Shown in pieces: positions 11,931 to 24,642 of a stretch of 64,000 nt of DNA. The stretch's first letter is position 1, and the number at the start of each line of letters is the position of its first letter. A model generated the notes under the pieces. That model was not told the DNA's origin. It saw nothing but the letters and a program-made list of their open reading frames with translations, and ran no database searches. Position numbers and translations under genes: made by a program. This stretch comes from Rotaria macrura. Its lineage: Eukaryota; Rotifera; Eurotatoria; Philodinida; Philodinidae. Location: NCBI GenBank assembly GCA_900239685.1, contig OENT01000106.1, forward strand, positions 149,967 to 213,966, given 5' to 3'.

Positions 11931-14385
11931 TTAATGATTATGGCTATGGTCATATCCGTGACTATGACCATGACCATCATCATGATTATGACTATGACCA
12001 TGACCATGACCATCATCATGATCATGACTATGAGCATGTTCAGTGTTATTCTTGTCATAAATGAATGATGATATTTGTTGAGCAGATGTTGCTGGTGGCG
12101 CTGAAAAATTATTTGGATTGAATTGAAATGGAGGTTGATGTTGTTGAAAATCTGTGAATAATGATGGCGGCACAGGTTGAAAATATTGTTGTTGCTGTTG
12201 ATTCGGAATCGTAGAATTGACGGAAGGCGGCATCATGGGCGTTGGCATCACTGACTGTAACTGATCAGTAGAACTACGATTTATTGATTGTTGTTGATAG
12301 TTTGGCATGAAAACATGAGAAGCAGGAGATACTGTAGATGTTAAATTATCAATTGAACCCTGATTCGTTGGTGATTGAGATGGAAAAGGATAGTAAGTGT
12401 TCGAAACATTTGAAGGAAACGTTGTTGAAACAGTATTTGATCCTACAGATGGTGATGAATTGATTGTCATGTCACCAAAGTATCTTAATAGGAAAACAAC
12501 AATATGATTCTCATTAAAATTCTTTTCAAAGACAGAAATCATTTATTTTCGATTACGGAAATCTGGCTAGTGTTCATTAGCTACCTTATTAAAGGACTAT
12601 AGTGGATAGGGCTATTTTTTTGTTCTTTCAAAATATTACTGACAACGGTGAAGCTAAGCACAATGGTTTGTTTTGAAAATATTAACTGTTAATGTTCTAA
12701 AAACTTCAATTTTGGTTTTTTCCGATGATTGAAAATCGACTTGAATTGTCTCTGATAGTACATATTCGCAGTTTTCAGAAGCATACATACTTTCTTCTGT
12801 ATATACACACACGATACGTATCATAGTATAACTGAATATTGTTCTTTCTAGTCGGTAGGCATAGGTTAAAACTAGCATTGATCGGTTTCAAGATAATGTA
12901 TGTAAGAAATATGACTATGGCAAATTTATTTTTGCTAGTCAATCTGTGTATTTACTTCTAAAATAATGTTTCGATGACTCTATGTGCTACAAAAAGAAAA
13001 AAAATCTTTAATCGTAACAGGTTCATTTTGGCTACTTAAAAGATTCTACTTTTCTGCTGGTATTTGTCGACTTCACAAAAAGTTTGAATCTTTTCAAGAC
13101 AGATTCATTTAATATTAAATGAAAGCTTTTAATGAGAAGTAAAGAAATACGATTAAAATTGAACTATCGATTTTCAATCACAATGTCCAACATTTTCCGT
13201 TGCACAAAGACTCGCCTGAAGAGACAATTTTTGAATTGCACAAGGATGATCATTTACTATTAAATACTTAGTCTGGTAATCTATCGCTTAAGTCAGCGGA
13301 ATCCTAACTCATCAATATGTTGTTCGCAGGAAAAAAAAGAACCATGGCTCTTGAAAATTCCTTTGAGGAAGGACGGTCTTTTAGGAGAAAAACGTGTTTT
13401 GCTTTTTCACACACTTGGCGAATTGACTGGGGTCATTTGGCATGGTAGATACTGTTGCTTGAGTAGCCATAGTCGTAGCAGATGTTGTCTCATTTGCAGG
13501 TGTTGTATCTATCGGTGGTGGAACGAATGCATTTGACATTGTAAGTGTTATCGGTGGCATACTAACAGGTTGAAGTGTAAAATTCATGTTTGTACTTTCA
13601 TTTGTACTTGATGTTAGTGGTATCGTGGAAAGTAGTGGAGCTGTGTCAGTTGTAGGATTTCCGTTAAGAGAAGATGTATTTGTTTTTGTTACGGGTGGCA
13701 TACTAGTTGTCCGAATCGGTATTCGATGAAGATAACCATAACCAATACCACAACCTAAACTACCTTCGCCACCCCATCCGACATTTGGTGTTAACGTTAT
13801 TTCACGAGTCATATCACTGTCACTATTATAGACGTATAGTTTAAGTGGTTTGCCTTCATTACTTTCAATCAGAGTAAATAAATCCTCAGCATCGTTTAGT
13901 AATGTATCAGCTCCAATGATGTAATCGGTATTCGAACGTAAGCCAGCTAATGCTGCGGGTGAATGCTGTTGAACTTCTAAGATGTGCCAAACATTTTCGT
14001 TGGCTTTATCAAATGTGCAAAATCGAATACTCAATCCAAGTAAACCCTAATTATTAAAGAATAAGGAATAAGTAAAATCATATTTTTTTTAATCTACGCA
14101 TACTTGACCACCCCAATTTTCGTGTGGAAGTAATGTTAATTGCCGTACAGTTTGTGTTTTACTACTGTACACAAGTAGTTCAACTGGTTTCCCAACATTC
14201 TCTTTTAATACTTCTTTAAATCTATCATTGTCTATGTCTAATCGAATGCCGTTGATGCTAACTATAAAGTCGAAATACGCTTCTAAACCAGCTTTATGTC
14301 CTGGTGAGCCATCTTGGACGCGAAGAACATGAAATCCTTCAGTGCCACCACCTGGAATTTTTAAATTACTACCACCAAGACCCAT
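11931..14385 (-). CDS. GORASP2: Golgi reassembly-stacking protein (GRASP55/65 family) with His-rich tail
   Basis: Three exons (14385-14104, 14046-13415, 12483-11931), phase-consistent, 488 residues. GRASPs tether Golgi cisternae by trans-dimerisation of N-myristoylated PDZ-like domains on the cytosolic face and act in unconventional secretion. Visible here: MGLGGS with Gly2 for myristoylation; PDZ1 (about residues 15-95, [30 protein letters not shown]); PDZ2 (about 96-200, [43 protein letters not shown]); then a Ser/Thr/Pro/Gln-rich regulatory region with many phosphorylatable residues. PDZ2 looks closer to GRASP55 than GRASP65. The last about 35 residues are almost only His, Gly, Asp and Ser, which vertebrate GRASPs lack. 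Exon 2/3 joins as SQFAKYFGDM using a GTGTGT donor. The gene lies 380 bases upstream of the ZYG11 start codon on the same strand. Confidence 0.94.
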
Positions 14386-15760
14386 ATTGATATTAGTTTA
14401 ATATGAAAATTTGAAATTTCTATGTTTTCTTTTTTAGAGAAATAAATTTTCTATATAAAGAAATACAGTTGTAATCGTTGGCCGAGAATGAGACAATCCT
14501 TTGTTCGACCAATAAAATATTCCATGTTCACTCTTGTCTTTGTTTGATTGACATTTTCAAATAAATGTGAAAAAAATTGTAAAAATCTATAAATTTTTGT
14601 TTTCAAGATTTTAATAATTTTATACAAAGAAGTACACGCTATTTGTTTTTCTATGGGCGACATCTTTCACACAAGTACCATATTAATTGCGATTTTTTCC
14701 GAGGGAAGAAGAAGTAATCGAATTCATATGGAATTCTGCAAATAACACTTCACGAAGAATTCTCACACAAATAAAAAGATCACGGAAAAAACATATGCTA
14801 TTCATAGATATCGGAAAGATAGCCAGGTTCTGCTATATTGTTTCCCTTACATTAAGAATGCTCTTACTCCTAGACCGAAAACTCATTCAAGTTTAGTATA
14901 GATATTATTCAAATTTTCACTTGTATTTTCATCCTAGATTAATTATGCATTACGAACATTGTGGGCTTGAATTCCCCTATTATAAACGATGTTGCACCAT
15001 TTTTCTGGTAATCTATTTATAAACTCCTGTTATTAGTGAAGAATGTGTCTCATGCATTCCAATGTTCGCCTTTGACCAAACGCTCTCCTAAACAAAGCAA
15101 AAATAAATCATAAATTTATTCGTCGAAATGAACTTTTACTGAGAAGTTTGTTGTCAACATTACAACAAAAATTTAACAAAATATAGTCTATGTTTTTCAA
15201 GAAAAAACTTGCCGCTAGACCTACTGTTTATGTTTCAGCTTGAGTGGAGAAATATGATTTATTAATATTTTTATTACTACTTACCGTTGAATTTCATGTT
15301 AGAAGAAATTTGTATTAATATAAGGTCGACTTTCTTCTTTAGATTCACGCTTCAAATGTTTTGATGAAAATTTTTAAAGTATGTCTTGCTTAAGATAGAC
15401 ATTCCTACTGATGCGTAAGTTGCGTTAATCAATGATCACATGTGATACTCGTTAACTTCAGAATAACTAATTATCACACGATGTCGTACACAAGCGTTTA
15501 CAGTTGTTCTTGTTTAACATGAGGAATATTGAAAAAAATGGAAACTATGAATAACAGTACCCAATTGACCTCGTACAAGGTCTATGTATTTTCATTCAGT
15601 CTTTTTGATGCACACAGTTTGTTTATATAATAAACTTCCGTAATATGTTTTTTGTGAATTGATTTCGAAGTCGAAACAAAAAATTTTATTATAAGGCGGA
15701 AAAATAATCACCAAACTTTTACTAATTTTATTGATTAAGTCTTCTACATGATGCTGAATT
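14386..15760. other. Intergenic, no supported gene
   Basis: Upstream flank of the GRASP gene and presumably its promoter. AT-rich, with only short open frames that show no family resemblance. No clear element recognised. Confidence 0.5.
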
Positions 15761-15768
15761 ATTCACAA

Positions 15769-16422
15769 GGTGTACCCGGACTGGTCACATAACTCGTCCC
15801 ATGCTAACTGGTTCCATATAATTGTGTCCTAATTCGTTCCATGCTACTTACGGTCCTGATTAGTTTATTAATTAAAATTAGTATTAGTAGCATGTGGGAG
15901 GGTGACATCTTACTACTTTATTTGATAACGTGGTGAGTTCGTTGAACCTGTATACGATGTGGAAGATAGTATAGATAATTTAACCTTTGTTCATATCTTG
16001 ATAACATCTATTCTTCGTTAACATGTTTCGATTTACAACAAGTGAAAGAGCACTATATGACAAAATAGATGAAAAACTTCTTGAACTAAGGAACGCATAT
16101 GAAAAAGTTCTCATAACTCCAACTGAATTAGCTAATTAAATCAGGCAAAACTGTGATGGTTAATAACAAAAATAAAATTCTTCGTCTAAATTTTGATTTT
16201 TTCTACAAATGTACTCAATTTTCTCTTATGGATATGAGACTTGATATAGAATACATTATAAACGGATATTACTCTATATGTTTGAATTGATAAACTAATC
16301 AGAGCCGCAAGTAGAATGGTACGAATTCAGAATCGACTTTTTAATGTATGGGACGAATTAGGACACAATTATATGGGACCAGTTAGCATGGGATGAGTTA
16401 TGGGACCAGTCTGGGTGACACC
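15769..16422. mobile_element. 654-bp non-autonomous TIR transposon with 8-bp duplication
   Basis: Terminal inverted repeats of about 75 bases. The left end begins GGTGTACCCGGACTGGTC and continues through CATAACTCGTCCCATGCTAA to TGTCCTAATTCGT. The right end, read on the minus strand, begins GGTGTCACCCAGACTGGTC and matches for the same length. Flanks are ATTCACAA (15761-15768) and ATTCACAT (16423-16430), an 8-bp target duplication with one difference. The core has no transposase. It contains one 38-codon plus-strand open frame (16023-16139, MFRFTTSERALYDK...) that may be a remnant. An 8-bp duplication fits hAT, P or Merlin types; the termini do not settle which. Confidence 0.8.
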
Positions 16423-16430
16423 ATTCACAT

Positions 16431-17353
16431 CTATTTCGGATATCGGCACGAGATAGATAGTGATGATTTCAGAGAATTTATCATTTCTGGAAAATGAGTT
16501 ACTTCTCGAAAGGGAAGATTTTCTCTTCAAAAACTTTTCTGGTTCAGTCAGATCGTCGAATGTATTCAATCGATTATGATGCAATATTTATCTTCTGCTT
16601 TGAAATCATCTATGATACCAAATGAAACAAATCGAGCTTTCTCTAACTGATTTCTCTAGCATAGAATGCATTTTATAATCTGAAAAAATTAGAAGAAAAA
16701 GAATTAAAGTACTTTCCGGATCCTATTTGCCATAGCCCCCGCCCCCTACAAAAAAAACAAAAATATACAAAACAATGTTGTAGAATCGTCTCAGTTTACT
16801 AGCCTATAGTATCGATGAGTCAAATAAGTCTTTTGATTTAAGGAATCTTATCATCGAGAAAAAAAACTAGTTTTCTTTTTTGCCGCTACAATCCAACCTT
16901 GCTATCTCGTACTACCCTTTCGGAAGTAGGATAATGAAGTAATTGAAATTCATTAAATTTTATGATAAAAAAACCTATTCAGACTGGAAAATTTTCTCAT
17001 CAACATTGTTCTTCGTACAAAATTCTAAAACATTGTTGCCATTACAAATATATTACAAGTTAATAAAAAAATACATAGTAGATAACAGTGTGCTCGTTTG
17101 ATTACCAAAATTTCAGACAAATAACCTTTCCAATCTTCAAACTTTTAATTTAAAAACATGCCTTTTTGAAAAATAATTATTTGTACATCATGTGAACAAA
17201 CTCTCCAATGTGCAAGAATTTGTAAAATAATTCGTTACCTAAAATGTACGAAAATTTTTCCAATGATTGTAACTCTTGATCTTGCATACGTTCTTTCTTT
17301 TTTGTCAATATATTATGCTATTGATTGAATGTCAAACATGTGTATGTTTTCTT
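16431..17353. other. Intergenic, no supported gene
   Basis: AT-rich DNA between the TIR element and the 3' end of the next minus-strand gene. It contains a short C-rich tract near 16735-16745. No gene or repeat supported. Confidence 0.45.
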
Positions 17354-17359
17354 TTTATT
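17354..17359 (-). terminator. Candidate poly(A) signal
   Basis: Minus-strand AATAAA about 150 bases beyond the stop codon of the two-exon gene. Confidence 0.35.
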
Positions 17360-17511
17360 AAAATTTCTATGAAAAGAAGATGAACACAGATGAATATGAT
17401 TTAATCGGCCACACAACAAGAAGACAGTAGAGAAAAACAAACGAAATACTGACTAGTATATAAGAACCTCTGAAAATGATTACTGTCGAAGAAAAACATA
17501 AACTCCATCAA

Positions 17512-19415
17512 TTACACGCAACCCAGTAATAGCAGACGACGTGCTTTTATACAGTAATCATTTATATTATGTATATGATGTTCGCTCTGTTTCTGTTCAA
17601 ATTTTACCACAGCAAAATGACTTTGTTGCATTGTATCTTTTGTGTCACCGAGTTCAAGTTCTCCCGATAATATATAACCATCAGATATGTCATCGTCAGT
17701 TACCTGTGATGATAAAACAAGACGAAAATAAGCATCTGAACGACGTTGAAATTGTCCAGTTATTTCTAAACGACCATTACCCAAACATTTCATATGACCT
17801 CTAAAAAATGTAAAAACATTTTTCAATTTATCATTTCAATAGTAGTCATAATAAATATTCATAAGAGAAAAAGAAATTTGCTAGTTATATTTATGTTAAT
17901 AGACTGAATTCGTTATTATTCAATGCAGAGACACGATTTTTAATTCTTTGATTATTGTATTATATTCTAGTTTATTACGGCGTATATCTCGATGTCAATG
18001 TTCTGTAGACAAGCGTAAATAAACAATAAATTGGAGTCCCACAGTTTATTACGCGGCTGTTATTGGTATGCTATTCCATGATCTTTGATGATATGAGCCG
18101 TCTCGTCTAGTCATGAAGACGTTCTTGCTCTTCTTTTTTCCCTACGTAATATCAAACTCATTAAACCTCCTAGTTCACAGCATGTTAATGCCTACTTCCT
18201 GTGTTCGTCAGTCTATAGCATTTTTCATTAATAAATTGCAACATGAAATATAGAAGAAAGATGAAAATTGACCATCACTCTTATTTCCTTTTCTCTTTCC
18301 GAATGCATGAACATTTACACAATTGCGAGACGAAATCAAATTAGTCATCAAGCAGAAAATGTACTGCTGTTGTTCACATTTGTAATGTGATTAATCGACA
18401 ACGAAATAATAAGACGCGCTTTCATTATTTAGTCGCTGATCATTTTAGTAGAAATAAATATTCTTCTGTCTCAATCTAGTGTATAAGCTATTCTTCCATT
18501 AGACATGGAGATTCTGTGGAAATGTCGAAAAAAAAAATCTTTATCTCTTTTTCAATTCCCATATGAAAAACTATGGAATACGATTGTCTGTCAATCACAC
18601 TTGCATGCGTTATGTATGGAACATGTAATGTCATATAATCGTATTTGTACTTGAAGAGAAAAAAACTGATGATTATTCTCATACTCTACATGTTACTGTC
18701 ATTATGCATAAATATATGACAGAAGAATCGACCTCGCTCTATTCTCACCGATGTAATACGCGCGCATGTTGCCTGTCACACATACATACAATGTCGAGTA
18801 ATGCGACTAATTATAGTTCTTCTCGAGACTCACATACATATACAGATGGAAATCATCAATAAATTGGAAGGTTCGCCATACTATCGAATGGTCAATTAAA
18901 TACATTACATATGTATGACAAGCCATCATATAGATATTGAAAATTATGAGTACATCATCATTTTTTGCAAGAAACTTTGGTTAACGCAAAATTTCTCTCT
19001 ATTCATCTCTTTCGTAAGTGTTCGTTCTCATAAATAATATTTTCCGCATTTTTAAAATGAAAAGAAAATGTGCTATGATTGCTTCGAGTATGAAACACAC
19101 AGATGATTGTGCTCCGTTTTTTCCCTTCAGTTCATTATATAATCTGATTATTAGAGGCTTAGTGTACTAAAAAAAGATAACAACAATTTACTTGGTGATA
19201 CTTGTTCGATGACCTAGTTGTTCAATAATTTGACATTTTGTTTTCGACCACCATACTGTTTTAATTGTCCAATGTGAAATCAGCGCTGGCTTTGCCCAGC
19301 TTTCGTAAGCATATAAACGAATTTTCGTTCGACGTTGCTCACCGATTTCACGTAATAATTTACGTCCACATTGACCACGGCTTTCTTCGTAATAGAACGA
19401 ATCGGTCAATTTCAT
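17512..19415 (-). CDS. Unrecognised two-exon protein, about 170 residues
   Basis: Exons 19415-19192 and 17800-17512, separated by a 1.39-kb GT..AG intron. The junction is in phase (..HRTSITKGHMKCLG..). The first ATG (MKLTDSFYYEESRGQ) lies two bases after a good acceptor (TTGTTTGTCAG), so a further upstream exon, untranslated or coding, is likely. The sequence is balanced and protein-like, with aromatic- and charge-rich stretches (IRLYAYESWAKPALISHW, FQRRSDAYFRLVLSS) suggesting a small beta-rich globular domain. There is no obvious signal peptide or membrane segment. I cannot name a family. The second exon has an internal GT (CAG|GTAACTG after LVLSSQ), so a spliced variant with a different C-terminus is possible. 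The coding call rests on length, codon character and splice sites. Confidence 0.55.
17801..19191. other. Intron of the unrecognised two-exon gene
   Basis: 1.39 kb, donor GTAAAT at 19191 and acceptor TTTTTTAG at 17801. Nothing else supported inside. Confidence 0.45.
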
Positions 19416-19424
19416 TCCTGACAA

Positions 19425-19683
19425 ACAATAAGTATATCAAATGCAAACATTTTTCTGATAACAGTCTTTCTTTGTTTTTCGTTAACTACATATCTCTGTA
19501 TACGTACTTAATACAGTGAATGATGACAACCCGATAATGTCTGTATATTCGATATAATAAAACTTAGTAAAGAAAAAAAAAATAATCACAACAAGAACGA
19601 CGACGTGTATCTCTTGTGCGAGTAACAACACTAAAAGAAGATAAACGAGCGAGAGGGCATGAGAGAAGTACTCGTTTTTCTTG

Positions 19684-19730
<47 letters not shown>

Positions 19731-22700
19731 TCGTTTGTTGATGAAACAAAGAAAGAAGACGATCCGTTGAATAGTAATATTATTTTTCTTTTTCTCATAC
19801 TAGTATTGCAAGAGAAAATGAACAATTTTTCTTAAGGCAACAAAAATAGAAGAAAGAAAAGAAGTTCTATAGTGCTGGTTCATTTTGTCAGAATATCGTG
19901 TTCTCTTTTATTTTTTATTTAAAGAATGCCATTTCTTTCTCTTTCTATTAAGCTTGAAGGCATAGAAAATCAATTTCCCTTTGTCTCTATTCCACTGTTA
20001 CACATGAAGCTGAGAAGTAATGAAGGAGACAGCAGATAGTCTAACAACAAACTAGTCTATCTTTGTTTGAGACACCCGTCGTTGATTAGTACTTTGTACT
20101 ATACAATGTACATAAAGCCATCCGATTTCATTATGCAAATACATAGTGATTACTATGAGGGTACATTGGTCACCATGTGGTCACATCAGTATTGATTGAT
20201 GCTGAGTATCTAATATAAGAGTCACATTAGCAGTAGGGCACTCACAACATTCAACATTTGTTCATATAAACCAGTGGATTATATAAGATATAGTAATAAT
20301 ATAGAATACAACTGCAGGTGTTGAGTTATGTTACTAGGGATAAGAAATGAATGCAAAAGAAATAACAATGTATATATATATAAATCTCATTCGCTAAGCT
20401 GAGTTATATGAAAGATCATCGAATTAATCGAGCATGAAACATCAGTCAATGATTGATGTTGTATCGAAATAAGAAAAAGAATCCTTGTAGAATATTGCAT
20501 TAATTACGTCAATAGTTGGCACATCTAAGGTTCTTTTTTAATAATTGTTGTGCAATGTAAATAAAAACCTTTCAACAAGAACACTGGTGCATGAAGATAA
20601 TATGAAAATACAAGACATGTTTCTCGAGTAATAATCGAAAAGTAGATGAAAGGAGATGGAATTATTACTGTGATTCGTCTTATTTTTATTTTTTGAACCC
20701 AACATATGTCATTACAATGTCGTCGGACATCTTGAATTTATCGTGAATAGTCTATGACTCGAATATATAAGTGTATTAATATATAAATGTTAATTAAAAA
20801 GAAAAGAGGCGCAAGAAATAATCTAAAAAGTGGTTTTCTACTGTCATCAAAGGTAACATAACTTCTAGACTATATGCTCATAAAAAAGGTTTATTAGTGA
20901 GAGTGGTACATGATTATTCTTGTTTCATGGCAATAAACGTTTTGTATTATTTATAGATCGGCACTGATTCTTGTAGAGCCTGAAACAAAGATGTTCTCTA
21001 GCTATTTTGAAATGAGTTGGCTGATTAAGTATATAATCAATGTGTTGAAAATAATGAATTGAATGAAAACAATCATACACAGGTATTAAACAACTTAAAT
21101 CTCCATCGATATCTTCACTTGTCTATATATAAATGCCGAACTAACTTGTATTAGTCTAAATAAAAAATGAAACGTAAATCTTTAAACATTGTCTCTGATA
21201 ATTTCGAAAATAACAAAGATCATATTTTTGGTCAATTATAAAACAGATCAAATTGATTTTTAATATGTAAGGAAATTAAATTTCAAACAATCGCTGAATT
21301 TTTCTTCCATTGAACGGCGATGCTGCATTGCCTACTAAGTAAAGATTGTCTGTTTTTTCTCATTTATCATGGCTATTTTTATGTAAGATATAATGCGTAT
21401 ATAACCACTGACTATTTATATTTTCATAGCTCTTGCGTTTATATATTGACGAACTATTGAGATTCTTGTGAAAGAATGATATATGGATCTATTCAAGTAA
21501 CAGAATAATAATATTTCTTTTCCCATATCGTTGCCGAATTTATAGCACTGGTTTAAGGTTTACCTTTTAAATGAACAAAAATATCCTCTTTTCATGGGCT
21601 GTCATTGTGAATCAAAACGTTAAAGTAGTCAGATGCATGTGATGATGAAAATTCTAACTGTTGTATATTTTTCTTTGTCTGTATTAAACGAAACGCAACG
21701 AAAAGAAAGAAATAATGTCTTTGTTTACAATGTACTGAACTTGCGAAACGATGCACGTTGGTTGCAATTTAAAATAAATTTTATAACATCACTCGTACGC
21801 ATGATATTATGCAAACGTTCTAATGAAACATCTATCTAATAATTCCCATTTGATGTTTATAAAATATTTTATCACATTGATGCTCATCAAACAAAATTAA
21901 TGAATTGAGATTTTGAAGAAATCCATAGCTGCAATATGTTTTTGATAAGGTTGCTTGACTCAAAAGTTTGCATCACCTTTCTTCTTGTGTAAACTTTATC
22001 GTAAGTGAGACTTTGGTTCTTCATAATCATCAGTCAATGTTTTAAGAGCATCAGTGCAAAGATGATCGTCTACAAACGAATCAAATTTTGAATTTTGTGA
22101 CATCTATTAATTTATGATGTGTTTCTATTGGCACAATTACTTTTAGTTAGTGTAAATTGGGGGACGTACCTACGCCTTTTCGGGACACGGGAGGTGCAGG
22201 TAGAGCGAGTGGGGCGCTATCTTCATATAGATTACATTTTCCCATTTTTAGAAGCAAATTTCAAAAGCAGGGAAGAACTACACCCCACCCCTCGGTGCAT
22301 CCCTGAGAAATAAATACTTTTAAAACCAGTATATTTTGATGTCATATTCTTACGGGTGGAAAACGAGTTAAAGTTTCGTCCTATAAATATTTTAATTTCA
22401 CAGTTATTCGAAACTGTACTGTATGAAATTCATATATGCTGGGTCACTAAATTCCAAAAGCCGAATGGCGACGTGACATCAGTAAATTTGGGAAGAAGTG
22501 AGGCGTTACGCCCCAGCCTAGCAGTGCCATAATATCTTTAATACTATATCTACTATTTTTTTTCTGCTGTATGGCACTCTTTTAGTAATATCTATTTCAA
22601 CTAAACTGACAACATATATTATATGATACAGCTTTATAGATCAATTGATTATATCGACGAAAGCGAACTGAAAATAATTTGCTATTACATCTGTAATAGT

Positions 22701-23018
22701 GATCTGTTTTATGCATCGAAAGTTCTTTCGAAGAAGAAACTGGTGAATTACTCAGTTACTTAAGCACATAAGGAATTGAAATTTTAAGGAGTAAGAATTT
22801 GTCGACCGAATTCCTTCTGAAAAAATCGAGTGATGTTTTCATATTGTGAACGATGAAAATCGTAAATATATATATAGACTAGTAGACTGTCTACTAAAAT
22901 TTTACAAATAGCAAAGCTAGCAAATCTGCTGATCGACCTCAATATGTTCTACAGATAATTCGATTGTATTCTAAAAAAGAAGGAAAGAGATTCAGACTTT
23001 AAGTGTGTGATATGTGCA
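19425..23018. other. Intergenic, no supported gene
   Basis: AT-rich, with short unsupported open frames. It includes the (CT)n microsatellite at 19695. A short GC-richer patch at about 22140-22530 has purine/pyrimidine clusters but no recognisable coding sequence. Confidence 0.45.
19695..19724. repeat. (CT)n/(GA)n microsatellite
   Basis: About 15 uninterrupted CT dinucleotides. On the minus strand they give an apparent Arg-Glu repeat protein that is an artefact of the repeat. Confidence 0.95.
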
Positions 23019-23239
23019 CCCAGGTTGATAAATACAGTTATACATAATGTCACCGTCACTTAATCGTATACTGCCGTTTACGTGCTGTATGAAGTCGTGA
23101 AAGACTCGTATTGTTCTGTAATCTAGGAGCACAGTAATACAGTGCCGTATTATCAATGTAAATGGCCGTAGCCTCACTATATTACGACCCGTTTACATGT
23201 CGTAAACGGCCGTATACTGACCGTATCGATCGACCTGTG
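23019..23239. mobile_element. Foldback MITE, CCCAGGT family, copy 1
   Basis: About 221 bases with left end CCCAGGTTGATAAATACAG and right end CCGTATCGATCGACCTGTG. The right end matches the copy at 30326-30576 (CCGTATCGTTCGACCTGGG). The interior is rich in CGTTTAC/GTAAACG and CGTATAC motifs. No coding capacity. Confidence 0.6.
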
Positions 23240-23541
23240 TATGCTAACTAAATGATAAGAGACAGAAAAAATAGTGAATTACTATAATTTATTGAATTTT
23301 GAGTTGTTTTTCTCCCATGAAATGAGGGCGAAAATTGTTGTTCTTGAATCTTTGATCTTGACATCCATCATAACTGGTGACATTTTTTGATTTTAGATGT
23401 CGAATGACGATTTTTCTGAATTTATTGACGCTCGACATCGACACTGAAACACTTGCGGAGGCAATTATTAGAGCTTATAGCAGAATATAAATTATACGCT
23501 TAGAGGACTAAGGACATGAAAGATGTACAGATAATATAGAT

Positions 23542-23875
23542 CAGAGCTCCGTGGGACGACCAAAACGTCGCCCCGCCTAATTTTTATTTTTCAGTCCCGT
23601 GTCCCGTCCCGTCCCGTCCCGCGTCCCGTCTGACAGGGTTTACCAAAAATTTCCGAACTGTTTCATTAGTAAAGCACTACTCTTTGTGACTTGAAATGGT
23701 TGAGTCAGCTGTTTTGACCGAAAGCGACACTTCTCTGATGAAAAGTCACAAAAAATAATTGTTTTTCAGCTAAAAACACGAAGAAAATATTCCTTACGGG
23801 ACGCAGAACGAATCCAAAATTCGTTCCGTCCTGTCCCGTTTCCCGCCGCCCTCTGTCCCATCCCGCGGGGCTCTG
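23542..23875. mobile_element. hAT-type MITE with perfect 8-bp target duplication
   Basis: 334 bases flanked on both sides by ATATAGAT (23534-23541 and 23876-23883). Terminal inverted repeats: left CAGAGCTCCGTGGGACG; right, reverse-complemented, CAGAGCCCCGCGGGATGGGAC. CAG termini with 8-bp duplications are the hallmark of the hAT superfamily. Subterminal tracts of repeated TCCCG (TCCCGTCCCGTCCCGTCCCG) lie just inside both ends. No transposase; it would be mobilised in trans. Confidence 0.88.
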
Positions 23876-24642
23876 ATATAGATGATACATTGGGTATAGG
23901 AATGATATAGTGAATATGCCAAGGATACGCAGAAATGCTGAGGACACGCAATATATGCAGAGAGAATAAAAACTGTAGAGAGATTAGTTTTTTCTTGTGA
24001 CCATCGACTATTCACTAATTTTGTTCTTTCAAGTGCGTACGAGCAGTTCTTTTCTTTTCTCTTCTTGTCCTGGTATCATGTGCTCAATGAAATCAAATCC
24101 TTTCAGTGGTGGGTGAGTGACGGTCACGCAACATAACTGTACATAAAAACTTCTTTCGAAAAGTAATTATTAACAATATTTCCTTAAGTTTTATCATTTT
24201 CTATACTGCATAGAAGAACGAAAGTGGAAAATATCTAGAAAAACTTATCAACCATAAATATACGTCATTTTATTTTTATTAACACATCGCATATAAAAAT
24301 TCGACATAAATTCTTCTGACGTATTGTTGTATGTACAAAACGAGTGGAATCAATAGAAAATAAAATTCTAAGACTTTCCACCGAAGAAAATTCTTATTTA
24401 TTTGGTTCCTAGATACTAAAGTCAGTATTTTACGAGAAAAGACCTTTAACGGCCTTTTTCTTTTCAGCACTGCAGTTTAAGGACTGTGTCGATCACATGG
24501 ATATGTTATCAAAGTTTTATTGATTCACGAGAAAATTTTAGATGTGTTAGTAAGCGTGTTATTGTTTTCAGTCCATTAGTGTGGATTTCAAGTATCTTTG
24601 ATAAAAATTTATAAATCGTATGTCATTTTGAGACCTTTGAAG

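Noticed and set aside
19564..19749. Arg-Glu repeat protein
   Set aside because: Produced entirely by the (CT)n microsatellite.
22140..22530. GC-richer patch as a gene or element
   Set aside because: Purine and pyrimidine clusters and a weak partial repeat only; ends could not be defined.
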